Notes under the pieces: generated by a model | Database searches by the model: none | What the model was told of the DNA's origin: nothing | Seen by the model: only the letters and a program-made list of their open reading frames with translations | Shown here: one piece after another, positions 56,219 to 64,000 of the stretch | Numbering within the stretch: the first letter of the stretch is position 1 | How the letters are laid out: each line of letters opens with the position of its first letter | Origin: Pedobacter sp. SYSU D00535 | GTDB taxonomy: Bacteria > Bacteroidota > Bacteroidia > Sphingobacteriales > Sphingobacteriaceae | DNA length: 64,000 nucleotides | Assembly (NCBI RefSeq): GCF_017355855.1 | Contig: NZ_JAFEWD010000004.1 | Coordinates: 186,001 to 250,000, forward strand | Direction: 5' to 3' | Program-made: the position numbers and the translations under genes

Positions 56219-56443
56219 ATGCATATGGAAACGATCGAATTTACAATTGATGGCAAAGTCTATACTGCCGACGAATCCGAAGGAAAGTACTCAATCGTGC
56301 AAAACTCTGAATTTATAGGGCAGATGTACAAGGAACCTAAAGGCTGGTCCTGGGAAGGCCCGGACAGGATAGATCATCATCATCCCTGGGAGGAGATCGG
56401 AAGGAAGATCGATAAACATCTGCAGAATTTGGCGCACCAATAG
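56219..56443 (+). CDS. Small conserved-looking protein, function unknown
   Basis: A 74-residue protein with a beta-type start (TIEFTIDGKVYTADE) and a C-terminal RIDHHHPWEEIGRKIDKHL helix. I do not recognise a family. The start is ATG at 56219 (an ATG two codons later is possible). A strong terminator follows 24 bases after the stop, which supports a real gene. Confidence 0.68.
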   Translation: MHMETIEFTIDGKVYTADESEGKYSIVQNSEFIGQMYKEPKGWSWEGPDRIDHHHPWEEIGRKIDKHLQNLAHQ

Positions 56444-56466
56444 CGCTTGAGACCATTTTAAAATAC

Positions 56467-56493
56467 AAAAGCATCGTTTGGGACGATGCTTTT
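56467..56493 (+). terminator. Intrinsic terminator
   Basis: An 11-bp perfect stem AAAAGCATCGT/ACGATGCTTTT with a 5-base loop, then ATTTTTG. It follows the small gene ending at 56443. Confidence 0.85.
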
Positions 56494-56623
56494 ATTTTTG
56501 TGTGAGAGTATGAGTGTGAATGTATAACAGTAGAAACAGAAAGCGTGCCATGATTCATAAAAACAAATTTTTGATTGCTTAGTAATTACTTAATCAGCAA
56601 TTAATGATTTGTTAATGTGTATT

Positions 56624-57616
56624 ATGGGGAAAGAGACGTTTTTTAGGTGTTTTTTGATCTTATTTTTGAGCTCGTGCTTTCAGCAGTTGTATGCTCAAAC
56701 AGACTCCCTGATCAGAAAGTTGGATAGTTTGGGGAGAAAAGCGGACACAGTCGGGCAAACAAACGTCATTGCTCCGGAGGCTTATACCCAGCGTACCCAG
56801 ATTACTTTCAAAAACTATTTTGTTTTGCTTGGAAGCGATATTAAGCAGCAGCTGTTTACACCCTTTACCATGCCGGCAAAAGATTGGGTGAAAGTTGCCC
56901 ACTATGGTTTGGGTTTAAGCGGGCTGATGTTCGCAGACAGGCCTATCCAACGACGGGCAGTAATCTGGAGGAAAGACAATCCTGTGCTCACGAACGTCAG
57001 TTCTTTTATCACTAATACCGGCGGCACTTATGAGGCGATTACTTTGGCTGGCCTCGCCACCTATGGCTTTGCTTTTAAAAATGAAAAGATTAAAACGACG
57101 AGCTTGCTGGCTAGTCAGGCATACATCACAGGAATTACCATCAATACGCTGCTGAAAAACCTGGCAGGCAGGCATCGGCCTTCGGTGGTTAACCCCGATA
57201 GGGTAGAAGCACGACCTACTTTTTACGGACCCTTTTCTAATACCGGCCGCGACAAGGAGGGGAAAAAGCTAGCCGCATCCTTTCCTTCTGCACATGCAAC
57301 ACTCGCTTTTGCTGCTGCCACCGTCTACGCTATGGAATACCGGGACAAGCCTATTATCCCCATCTTATCTTACACCGGTGCAACGCTGATCAGTCTTAGC
57401 AGGATCACCGAGAATCAACACTGGACGACAGACATTGTGGTAGGTGCTACGATTGGGTATTTAACCGGGAGACAGGTGGTAAATAATTACCATCGTTACG
57501 CTAAAATCAAACGAGACAACGGCGGAGAGCAACCTACACCCCAACGAAAAAAGGTGTCGCTGAAAATGCAGTATTTTCAGGGCAGCCTCTTACCGGGACT
57601 CGTTTATACGCCTTAA
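56624..57616 (+). CDS. PAP2-family phosphatase
   Basis: A 330-residue protein with a signal peptide or N-terminal anchor (MGKETFFRCFLILFLSSCFQ) and a PAP2 core. The three family motifs are LKNLAGRHRP (KX6RP), FPSAHAT (PSGH; Gly is Ala) and SRITENQHWTTDI (SRX5HX3D). It would hydrolyse lipid phosphates such as undecaprenyl diphosphate or lipid A phosphate, facing the periplasm. ATGs at 56615 and 56624 are possible; I chose the latter, which starts the signal peptide. Confidence 0.9.
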   Translation: MGKETFFRCFLILFLSSCFQQLYAQTDSLIRKLDSLGRKADTVGQTNVIAPEAYTQRTQITFKNYFVLLGSDIKQQLFTPFTMPAKDWVKVAHYGLGLSGLMFADRPIQRRAVIWRKDNPVLTNVSSFITNTGGTYEAITLAGLATYGFAFKNEKIKTTSLLASQAYITGITINTLLKNLAGRHRPSVVNPDRVEARPTFYGPFSNTGRDKEGKKLAASFPSAHATLAFAAATVYAMEYRDKPIIPILSYTGATLISLSRITENQHWTTDIVVGATIGYLTGRQVVNNYHRYAKIKRDNGGEQPTPQRKKVSLKMQYFQGSLLPGLVYTP

Positions 57617-57785
57617 TTCGAACGAGAAAATTTTCGCACTACGTCATTGGATTGCTTGCCTCAAAAGGCCGGGTTTAGCTCGAACGTTCGTTTACGCGTC
57701 TTTTGTTTCGCATCCTGGGGTTTAAAATAGTTTGGGAGAAATTTTTTCGTGTAGCCGAAAACTGTCCTTCTGACAATTAACTACT

Positions 57786-57801
57786 AGGTTAAAACTAACC
57801 T
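57786..57801. promoter_or_regulatory. Short palindrome before the second PAS kinase
   Basis: AGGTTA-aaac-TAACCT, 6-bp arms with a 4-base spacer, 70 bases before the chosen start. The arms resemble DtxR half-sites but the spacer is one base longer than in the DtxR box. Confidence 0.3.
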
Positions 57802-57870
57802 TTACTTTTAATTAACGAGAACTTATTTTAAACTGAGGTGTTCTCTAACGGAACCCTTATTCAGTCTCCT

Positions 57871-59772
57871 ATGTCTGCCTCATCTACCGACTCCGGGGTT
57901 AGTTTGGAAATTTATAAAGCTGTTTTTGAGGCTGCAAAATGCCCGCTTCTGCTGTTGAATGCTAATTCACCTGAGTTCTCTGTGGCTGCGGTTAATCAAA
58001 AATTCCTGTCTTCAATTCGCGCCACCCGCGACACCATTTTGGGGAGAAGTATATATGAAGTATTTCCCCTGAGCTTAAACAGCCCTGATGTACCCACTGC
58101 GGGCGAGTTAGATACCGTCCTGCAGGAGGTGTTGCAACGGAAAGAAACTGTAGAAGCTTCTGCCGAGACTTCGAGCGTCTGGGTAATAAATGGAGCAGAG
58201 CGAAAGCGCTGGCGTTCGGTAAATACTCCGATTTTTGGGAGTACCGGAGATATTCAATTCATACTACACGCACCTGTAGACGACACAGCCTCTCAGGAAG
58301 CTGCGGAGCGGGAAGAGTCGGCCCGGCAGGCCGGCGAGAACTACCGGCGTCGTCTTGAGTCTTTTCTGAAACAGGCCCCGGTAGCTATTGCCGTTTATTT
58401 TGGTCCGGAATTTCTGGTCGAAATGGCTAATCCTGTTTTCTGTAAGATGTGGGGATTGACAGAGGAGGAAGCGATAGGTACATCCATCTTTGACCTTCTC
58501 CCGGATGAAACCGGGGAGTATCGGAAGGTTTTTTCAGACGTATATACGTCTGGGAATACTTTTGTTGCTTTTGAAACTCCTATTATTTTAACTTCCTCAG
58601 AGCAGGCCTGGATTAACCTGGTGATCGAGCCCCTCCACGACCTCGATGGGAGTGTACATAGCCTCATTTCCATCGCTCAGGATGTAACGGAGCAGGTGCG
58701 ACTGAAGCAGAAGCTGGAAGATAGTGAATCGAGACTGCGTCTGGCTATTTCAGCATCTAAAATGGGTGTTTGGGATTTGGATCTTCTTTCAGGAGACCTC
58801 ATCACCACCGGTACTGGGAATCGCATTTTTGGTTATGACTCATCAGAGGTTTCCTGGGATATGGAGCGCTTTATGAGTCACGTTCTGGAGGAGGACCGGG
58901 AAGTGATATTGAAAGCGTTGGAGCGGGCTAAAGTGGAAAGGTTTATGAGCGTGGAAATCAGGATTATCAGAGTGGATAAGGTACTGCGCTGGATTGGATT
59001 GACGACGGAAGTGTACAGAAATGAGTCGGGTGAAGCCGTCCGGCTCTTGGGGACCACCCTGGACATCACCGAACGCAAAGAGTCTGAAAAGAAGAAGGAT
59101 GAATTATTGAGCGTGGTGAGCCACGAGCTTAAGACTCCTGTAACTTCTCTAAAGGCTTTTGCTCAAGTGCTGGAACGAAAATTCGGTAAAAGTGGCGACG
59201 ACGTAGCAGCAGTAATGCTTCGAAAGATGGTGGTGCAAATTGTACGCCTGTCTCATCTTATTCACGATCTGCTCGACCTAACCCGGATTGAGGGCGGCCA
59301 GCTGAAGCTACGTCTTGAAAGGTACGTGTTTAATGAGTTAGTTGCAGAGGTGGCTACCCAGGTAGGAAGAACCTGTTCTCACCAAATCATCGTTAACGAG
59401 GAAGAGCTGGTAGAATGCTTCGGTGACCGGCAGCGAACAGAACAGGTTCTGATCAATCTGGTAACTAACGCGGTTAAGTATTCCCCGGGAAAAGACAAAG
59501 TGATTGTATCTGTTGAGAAGCGGGACGGGGAAGTAATATGCTCTGTGCAGGATTTTGGATTAGGCGTGCCACCCGAAAAGCAGGAAAAGCTGTTCAAGCG
59601 GTTTTACCGGGTGGGGGATGAGGCGCAGCACAATATTTCCGGACTTGGTCTGGGGCTTTATATCTCCGCAGAGATCATTCACCGGCAGCAGGGGCACATT
59701 TGGCTCAAAAGCACTCCCGGCGAAGGATCTACGTTCTCTTTCAGCCTGCCGCTGGAAGTTGAAGATGTTTAA
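57871..59772 (+). CDS. PAS-domain sensor histidine kinase (orphan)
   Basis: A 633-residue soluble kinase with three PAS-like domains (about 10-130, 155-275, 285-405; PAC-type YRNESGEAVRLLGTTLDITERK), HisKA with H418 (SVVSHELKTPVTSL) and HATPase_c (NLVTNAVKYSP, DFGLGVP, GLGLGLYISAEI). The C-terminal half is close to the kinase at 27095. Start: ATG at 57871; a GTG at 57838 would add 11 residues. No response regulator adjoins; the stop is 6 bases from that of convergent selO. Confidence 0.92.
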   Translation: MSASSTDSGVSLEIYKAVFEAAKCPLLLLNANSPEFSVAAVNQKFLSSIRATRDTILGRSIYEVFPLSLNSPDVPTAGELDTVLQEVLQRKETVEASAETSSVWVINGAERKRWRSVNTPIFGSTGDIQFILHAPVDDTASQEAAEREESARQAGENYRRRLESFLKQAPVAIAVYFGPEFLVEMANPVFCKMWGLTEEEAIGTSIFDLLPDETGEYRKVFSDVYTSGNTFVAFETPIILTSSEQAWINLVIEPLHDLDGSVHSLISIAQDVTEQVRLKQKLEDSESRLRLAISASKMGVWDLDLLSGDLITTGTGNRIFGYDSSEVSWDMERFMSHVLEEDREVILKALERAKVERFMSVEIRIIRVDKVLRWIGLTTEVYRNESGEAVRLLGTTLDITERKESEKKKDELLSVVSHELKTPVTSLKAFAQVLERKFGKSGDDVAAVMLRKMVVQIVRLSHLIHDLLDLTRIEGGQLKLRLERYVFNELVAEVATQVGRTCSHQIIVNEEELVECFGDRQRTEQVLINLVTNAVKYSPGKDKVIVSVEKRDGEVICSVQDFGLGVPPEKQEKLFKRFYRVGDEAQHNISGLGLGLYISAEIIHRQQGHIWLKSTPGEGSTFSFSLPLEVEDV

Positions 59773-59778
59773 GAAGCG

Positions 59779-61335
59779 CTACGAACTACAGGAAAGCATC
59801 GAACAGCCGGCTTTGTTACTGGCCCAGTCCGGACGTTTCAAAAAGAATTCGTCAAACTTATTCGAATAGGGCTCTTTTATAGCCTCTTGCAGTCTGTCAA
59901 ATAGCTTTGAATCGCCTTTCTGCAGATCCTCGATGGCTTGGTGAAGCAGATAGTTTCGTGGGATAAACCGCGGGCTCGTTTCTCTCATCCTGGCAAGAGA
60001 CTCCTCCTTGCTACAGGTATTGCTGGCGAATCGTTGACGGTAGCTTTCAATAAACTCTTGCAGTATGTTTCTTTCCACTGGATCTGGTTCACGATAGAAT
60101 GACCTGCTGAAATGTGCAAGGGGAGCGATAGGTTCCGTAGCCTCCGCCAGATCAATGAGTTCCTGGAAAAAAATGGTCATATCCGGTTTTACGGTATCAA
60201 GGAATTTCTCTAATTGGTCAAACATCGGAATATCCTCTGGCCGCACATGATCCAGCCCCAGCTTTGACGCAAGCATCAGATAGTACCTCTCCCAATAAGT
60301 ATCGCTAAAGCTTTCAATTGCTTTCACCAGCTCCTCAGTGCCATCAAACAGGGGAACCAGTGCATTGGCTAAACATCCCAGGTTCCAGTAAGCGATGGAG
60401 GCCTGCTTGCCGAAGGCGTAGCGTCTGCCCGGCAGGTCAGTAGTATTTGGAGTAAAGTTGAGATCGTACTCATCCACGAAAGAGAAGGGGCCATAGTCAA
60501 TAGTAAGTCCTAGGATGGACATGTTGTCCGTGTTCATTACTCCATGGACGAAACCTACCCGTTGCCACTCTACTATCAGCGTGGCTGTCCTGTCAACCAC
60601 CTCCTGAAACCACTGAAGTACTTTGTTTTCACCCTGAATGTGTGGGTAAAACCGACTGATGGTCCAGTCAACCAGTTGCTTTAAATGTTCGGTTTCCTGT
60701 CTCGCGGCTAGCATCTCAAAGTTTCCAAATCTCAGGAAACTGGGCGCTACCCTCATCACAATGGCTCCCGGTTCGTACTCCGGACGCCCATCATAAAACA
60801 TATCGCGCATTACCTGGTCACCGGTTGCTACCAGGCTTAGTGCCCTCGTTGTAGGGACACCAAGGTAATGCATCGCTTCACTCATGAGGTACTCCCGTAA
60901 GGATGAACGCAGAACGGCACGTCCGTCTGCCCGTCTAGAATAGGGTGTTGGTCCCGCTCCCTTCAGCTGGAACTCCCAAAGGCGCTTATCCGGGGCTTCC
61001 CACTCTCCCAGAGTGATAGCACGGCCATCGCCCAGCTGACCCGCCCAGTGTCCGAACTGGTGTCCTGCATAGCAGGCAGCATATGGGTGCATGGTCGGCG
61101 TAACGTAATTTCCCGCCAGTACGGCTACATCTTCAGGCGTCTCCGGTTTCTGCACTCCCAGTGTTGTGGCTAGTTCATCTGACCATGCTAGTAACCTAGG
61201 CGCCGCTACGGGGCTCGGCAAGGCCTTACTGTATAAAACCCCCGGTGTCTGCCTGGGCGTTAGATTGCCTGTCTCATCTCCTTCAAAAGTTTCAGTGAAG
61301 GTATTCTTATATATTTTGGATGTTAAACTCTGCAT
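59779..61335 (-). CDS. selO: Protein adenylyltransferase SelO (YdiU)
   Basis: A 518-residue pseudokinase-fold enzyme that transfers AMP to Ser/Thr/Tyr of redox proteins. The core has LYSKALPSPVAAPRLLAWS, YAGHQFGHWAGQLGDGRA, LKGAGPTPYSR, DNMSILGLTIDYGPF and AYWNLGCLANAL. The extreme C-terminus is CSMLSCSS, where the final Cys occupies the place of the selenocysteine in animal SelO and of the Cys in E. coli YdiU. Full length. Confidence 0.95.
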   Translation of the reverse strand: MQSLTSKIYKNTFTETFEGDETGNLTPRQTPGVLYSKALPSPVAAPRLLAWSDELATTLGVQKPETPEDVAVLAGNYVTPTMHPYAACYAGHQFGHWAGQLGDGRAITLGEWEAPDKRLWEFQLKGAGPTPYSRRADGRAVLRSSLREYLMSEAMHYLGVPTTRALSLVATGDQVMRDMFYDGRPEYEPGAIVMRVAPSFLRFGNFEMLAARQETEHLKQLVDWTISRFYPHIQGENKVLQWFQEVVDRTATLIVEWQRVGFVHGVMNTDNMSILGLTIDYGPFSFVDEYDLNFTPNTTDLPGRRYAFGKQASIAYWNLGCLANALVPLFDGTEELVKAIESFSDTYWERYYLMLASKLGLDHVRPEDIPMFDQLEKFLDTVKPDMTIFFQELIDLAEATEPIAPLAHFSRSFYREPDPVERNILQEFIESYRQRFASNTCSKEESLARMRETSPRFIPRNYLLHQAIEDLQKGDSKLFDRLQEAIKEPYSNKFDEFFLKRPDWASNKAGCSMLSCSS

Positions 61336-61519
61336 AATTTCTGATGATAAGCTTACTGCTATTTATATGCCAGCAACGGGAGCAGGGACTTTGACTTAGG
61401 AGCAAATGTAATAAATTCATCCTCTCAGGAGGAATTCGGTCTTTCGAGGAGAAAGGTTTTTATTGAGGTGTTTTTTGGTTTTTCAGTTAATAAAGTCGAT
61501 TATTTTTCTATATTTGATA

Positions 61520-61535
61520 TTGAAATTAATTTCAA
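61520..61535. promoter_or_regulatory. 16-bp perfect palindrome upstream of the thioesterase gene
   Basis: TTGAAATTAATTTCAA reads the same on both strands. It lies in the 395-base gap between divergent selO (start 61335) and the thioesterase (start 61731). A TAnnTTTG-type element (TATATTTG) lies at 61509-61516, just before it. The rest of the gap shows no gene. Confidence 0.4.
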
Positions 61536-61730
61536 ATAGTTTCCGAGGTCGCATTTTGGTTGGATTTTGAAATAATTTATTGCTTTAACAACTTAAAACA
61601 AAAAAAGGTGATAATACAGAGGCTTATTTGCAAGTGTAGTCTCTTTTAAAAGTCGCTTTTGTTTTGAGTGTTTTATTTCTGCGCCATAGAGTGCAGGTAT
61701 TGTAAAATTTATACAAAAAGAAACAAAAGT

Positions 61731-62363
61731 ATGCTTACAAAAGACTTTAAGCCCGTTCGTTATTCTGAAACCATTATCACCGAACTAATGGTTCCTTCCT
61801 ATGCTAATTTTGAAGGCAATATTCATGGGGGGATCATCCTTTCTTTGATGGACAAGGTGGCCTATGTATGTGCTGCAAAACATTCAAACTCCTATTGTGT
61901 CACCGCCTCGATCGACGCCGTGGATTTTCTGGCCCCAATTGCGGTAGGAGAACTGGTCTCCTTTCATGCTTCTGTAAATTATGTCGGCAAAACCTCAGTA
62001 GTGGTGGGGATCCGCGTAGTAGCAGAGAATGTTAAAACGCACTCTGTTAAACACACTAACATCAGCTATTTTACGATGGTAGCAATTGGAGATAATAATA
62101 AGCCCACTACAGTACCGGGTTTGATACTCGAGAATCAGAAGGAGGTGATCAAGTTTATTGAAGCCATTAAGAGGAAGCGACTAAAACAGGAGTTCAAAAA
62201 CAGTATCGCCGATGTAAGCAAATCCATCGATATCGAAATGGAGAAGCAGCTGTTGACTACAGAGCGCTGCATCATAGCCTCAGGTTGTGGAGAAGATGTT
62301 CTTTCAGCTATTTATACTGACTCGCAGTTGTATCAGGAGGAGTACCGACTGGGTGTGCACTAG
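61731..62363 (+). CDS. Acyl-CoA thioesterase, hotdog fold (YciA/BACH type)
   Basis: A 210-residue hotdog thioesterase that hydrolyses acyl-CoA. Catalytic block: NFEGNIHGGIILSLMDKVAYV (Asp near residue 35), followed by TASIDAVDFLAPIAVGELV. After the hotdog domain (about 1-125) there is a charged helical tail of about 80 residues not found in short YciA proteins. I chose the ATG at 61731; the frame is open to 61668 but that part is not conserved-looking. Confidence 0.9.
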   Translation: MLTKDFKPVRYSETIITELMVPSYANFEGNIHGGIILSLMDKVAYVCAAKHSNSYCVTASIDAVDFLAPIAVGELVSFHASVNYVGKTSVVVGIRVVAENVKTHSVKHTNISYFTMVAIGDNNKPTTVPGLILENQKEVIKFIEAIKRKRLKQEFKNSIADVSKSIDIEMEKQLLTTERCIIASGCGEDVLSAIYTDSQLYQEEYRLGVH

Positions 62364-62479
62364 CGGCGAGGCTAAAGAAGAACGTGCTGAAAATGTGCAG
62401 GTTTTTTATTGGATGTTAAAACATATTTAGGTATAATTGGTTGGATTTAAGCCGTTTTAATGCGGTCTGATAGCTAGCC

Positions 62480-64000
62480 ATGAATTCTAGAAATGCCTCC
62501 GAAAAACTTGTGTGGTGGGGCTGTGTGGTGGTCATTCTTTTTTTGATTTCTTCTGATAGTGCCTTAGGTCAAAACACCTCCAATAAGGGAAAGGATTTCT
62601 GGTTGGGCTATGGCAATCATGTGCAGGGCTTTAGCAATATGTCGCAGCGCATGGCTTTGTACATAACCTCCGACGTAAACACCACGGGCCAGGTGGAAAT
62701 TCCCGGGATTGGCTATGCTTCCGCCTTCAGTGTTACTGCTAATTCGATCACAGTGGTTGACATTCCTCAGGAAGCCTATTTGAAGGATGAGGGAGCGTAC
62801 GATTTAGGAATTCATGTAACATCAGCCAGGCCGATTGTGGTCTATTCGCATATTTATAATCAGGCTGTTTCCGGGGCTTCTCTGATCCTGCCGGTAAATA
62901 CGCTTGGTCGTGAATATTATTCAATCAATTATCAGCAAACGTCCAACGATAATAATGCTCATTCTTATTTCTTCATTGTAGGAGTGGAGGATAATACCGA
63001 GGTGGAAGTCACTCCTTCTGCAGATACGAAAGGCGGCTGGACGGCGGGTCAGACCTACAGCATCAGGTTGAACCGGGGGCAGGTTTATCAGGTGCTGGGG
63101 GTGAGTACAGGCCGGACAGAAATAGGAACGAGGCAGGACGGAACGCCGGTATATGACCACCACGGCGTAGATTTAACGGGCTCCAAGATCCGGTCGATCA
63201 GTACCACGGGAGAGCCGTGTAAAAGAATTGCCGTGTTTTCGGGAAGTGGGAAAATCGCTATCGGATGCTCTTCCAACACCAGAAGTTCAGATAATCTTTT
63301 TCAGCAGCTCTATCCTACTGCCGCCTGGGGAAAGCGTTTTGTAACTGCGCCACTGAAAGAAAGGAATTATGATATTTATAGAATCATAAAGAGCGACCCG
63401 TCCGCCTCTGTGAAATTAAATGGGACAGTAATTCCAGCAAGTTCTTTTACTAACAATTTCTACTTCGAGTTTTCTTCTACAAGTGCTAACTACGTAGAGT
63501 CTGATAAATCTATTCAGGTGGTCCAGTATTCTGTGACCCAAAACCAAAATGTCAATTGTACCGCCCTTCGCGAGCCCTACGGGGATCCTGAAATGATCTA
63601 TCTGAATCCTATCGAGCAAACCCTCGAAAAAATCACCTTGTATTCTTCCGGATATTACAATATTCAGGCACATTTTGTAAATGTCGTAATCGAAACGGCA
63701 GCGGCGGGCAGTCTGCGCCTGGACGGGAGTCCATACACAGGAGGTTTCACACCCATTCCTAATAATCCAACATATTCCTATGCCCAGATTTCGGTGGGAG
63801 AAGGGGTCCACACCTTGTCCGCCGATCGTGGATTCAATGCCATTGCATACGGATTCGGTCAGGCTGAGTCCTATGGTTATGCAGCGGGAGCTAACGTGAA
63901 GAGTTTGGCTATTGAGGCGGAGAGTAAGGTAACCAACCGGGTAGAAGCGAACGGTTGTATCGGTGAGCTCTTTGATATGAAGGTGTATCTGTTGTATGCC
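62480..64000 (+). CDS. Large surface protein with IgGFc-binding-type domain, N-terminal part (cut by window edge)
   Basis: The frame is open from the ATG at 62480 to the window edge (507 codons). Signal peptide/anchor at about 10-31 (VVILFLISSDSALGQ), then NKGKDFWLGYGNHVQGF, typical of the IgGFc_binding N-terminal domain, through VVYSHIYNQAVSGASLILP and FSGSGKIAIGC to QAESYGYAAG. In Bacteroidota such proteins usually continue into PKD-type repeats and a gliding/T9SS C-terminal signal, which would lie beyond the window. Probable adhesin; no partner is visible. Confidence 0.85.
   Translation, partial: MNSRNASEKLVWWGCVVVILFLISSDSALGQNTSNKGKDFWLGYGNHVQGFSNMSQRMALYITSDVNTTGQVEIPGIGYASAFSVTANSITVVDIPQEAYLKDEGAYDLGIHVTSARPIVVYSHIYNQAVSGASLILPVNTLGREYYSINYQQTSNDNNAHSYFFIVGVEDNTEVEVTPSADTKGGWTAGQTYSIRLNRGQVYQVLGVSTGRTEIGTRQDGTPVYDHHGVDLTGSKIRSISTTGEPCKRIAVFSGSGKIAIGCSSNTRSSDNLFQQLYPTAAWGKRFVTAPLKERNYDIYRIIKSDPSASVKLNGTVIPASSFTNNFYFEFSSTSANYVESDKSIQVVQYSVTQNQNVNCTALREPYGDPEMIYLNPIEQTLEKITLYSSGYYNIQAHFVNVVIETAAAGSLRLDGSPYTGGFTPIPNNPTYSYAQISVGEGVHTLSADRGFNAIAYGFGQAESYGYAAGANVKSLAIEAESKVTNRVEANGCIGELFDMKVYLLYA

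Noticed and set aside
57664-57700. CGAACGTTCG palindrome near 57690 as an operator
   Set aside because: Only 10 bp, far from the -7 region of the next gene, and expected by chance in a window of this size.

Overview
The window is a piece of a Bacteroidota chromosome, most likely from the Sphingobacteriales (inference). The signs are TonB-dependent receptors with a carboxypeptidase-like N-terminal domain, secreted glycoside hydrolases of families 2 and 31, a lysyl-tRNA synthetase with a C-terminal extension, TAnnTTTG promoter elements, an arsenic operon carrying a DUF6428 protein, and a large surface protein with an IgGFc-binding-type domain at the right edge. No rRNA, tRNA, CRISPR array or complete mobile element was seen. 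Most of the window looks like ordinary chromosome; the one clearly unstable patch is about 51.4-53.7 kb.

Left part (1-12.9 kb): a cut membrane-anchored protein, a DUF423 protein, PriA, an outer-membrane protein, Pcm and SmpB. Next comes a metal-homeostasis locus: a DtxR/MntR-type repressor, a divergent TonB receptor overlapping a periplasmic thioredoxin-like protein, and convergently an NRAMP transporter (MntH) fused to a UspA domain. Similar sequences matching the classical DtxR operator (TTAGGTT...CTAA) lie upstream of both the receptor and mntH, which suggests one regulon for uptake across both membranes. Lrp/AsnC, uracil-DNA glycosylase and two small proteins follow.

Middle part (13-33 kb): lysS, an LTA-synthase-like sulfatase, a lipoprotein, a 2'-5' RNA-ligase-like protein, a 37-residue membrane microprotein, TsaC/Sua5, an FNR-like 2Fe-2S reductase, a KTSC protein and asnS. 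A three-gene exporter operon (ABC, HlyD, TolC) follows; its ABC subunit has diverged Q-loop, signature, Walker B and H-loop motifs. Then come an orphan PAS/GAF histidine kinase, methionine aminopeptidase and a GH2 enzyme. A dispersed repeat occurs three times, always at the 3' ends of genes.

Right part (33-64 kb): a TetR-TolC-MFP-RND efflux operon with a second paralogous TetR, aldo/keto reductase, MBL hydrolase, glycosyltransferase, acyltransferase and a CubicO-type hydrolase. An arsenic operon (arsR, DUF6428, GNAT remnant, arsC, acr3) runs on without a break into a phosphoesterase, DoxX and ChrA, and two matching ArsR-like palindromes precede arsR and the DUF6428 gene. After a gene-poor patch with an 11-bp tandem repeat, an AT-rich lipoprotein gene and a truncated IS91-type transposase come GH31, a PAP2 phosphatase, a second orphan PAS kinase, SelO, a hotdog thioesterase and the cut surface protein.

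All functions are read from motifs by eye; no database search was run.
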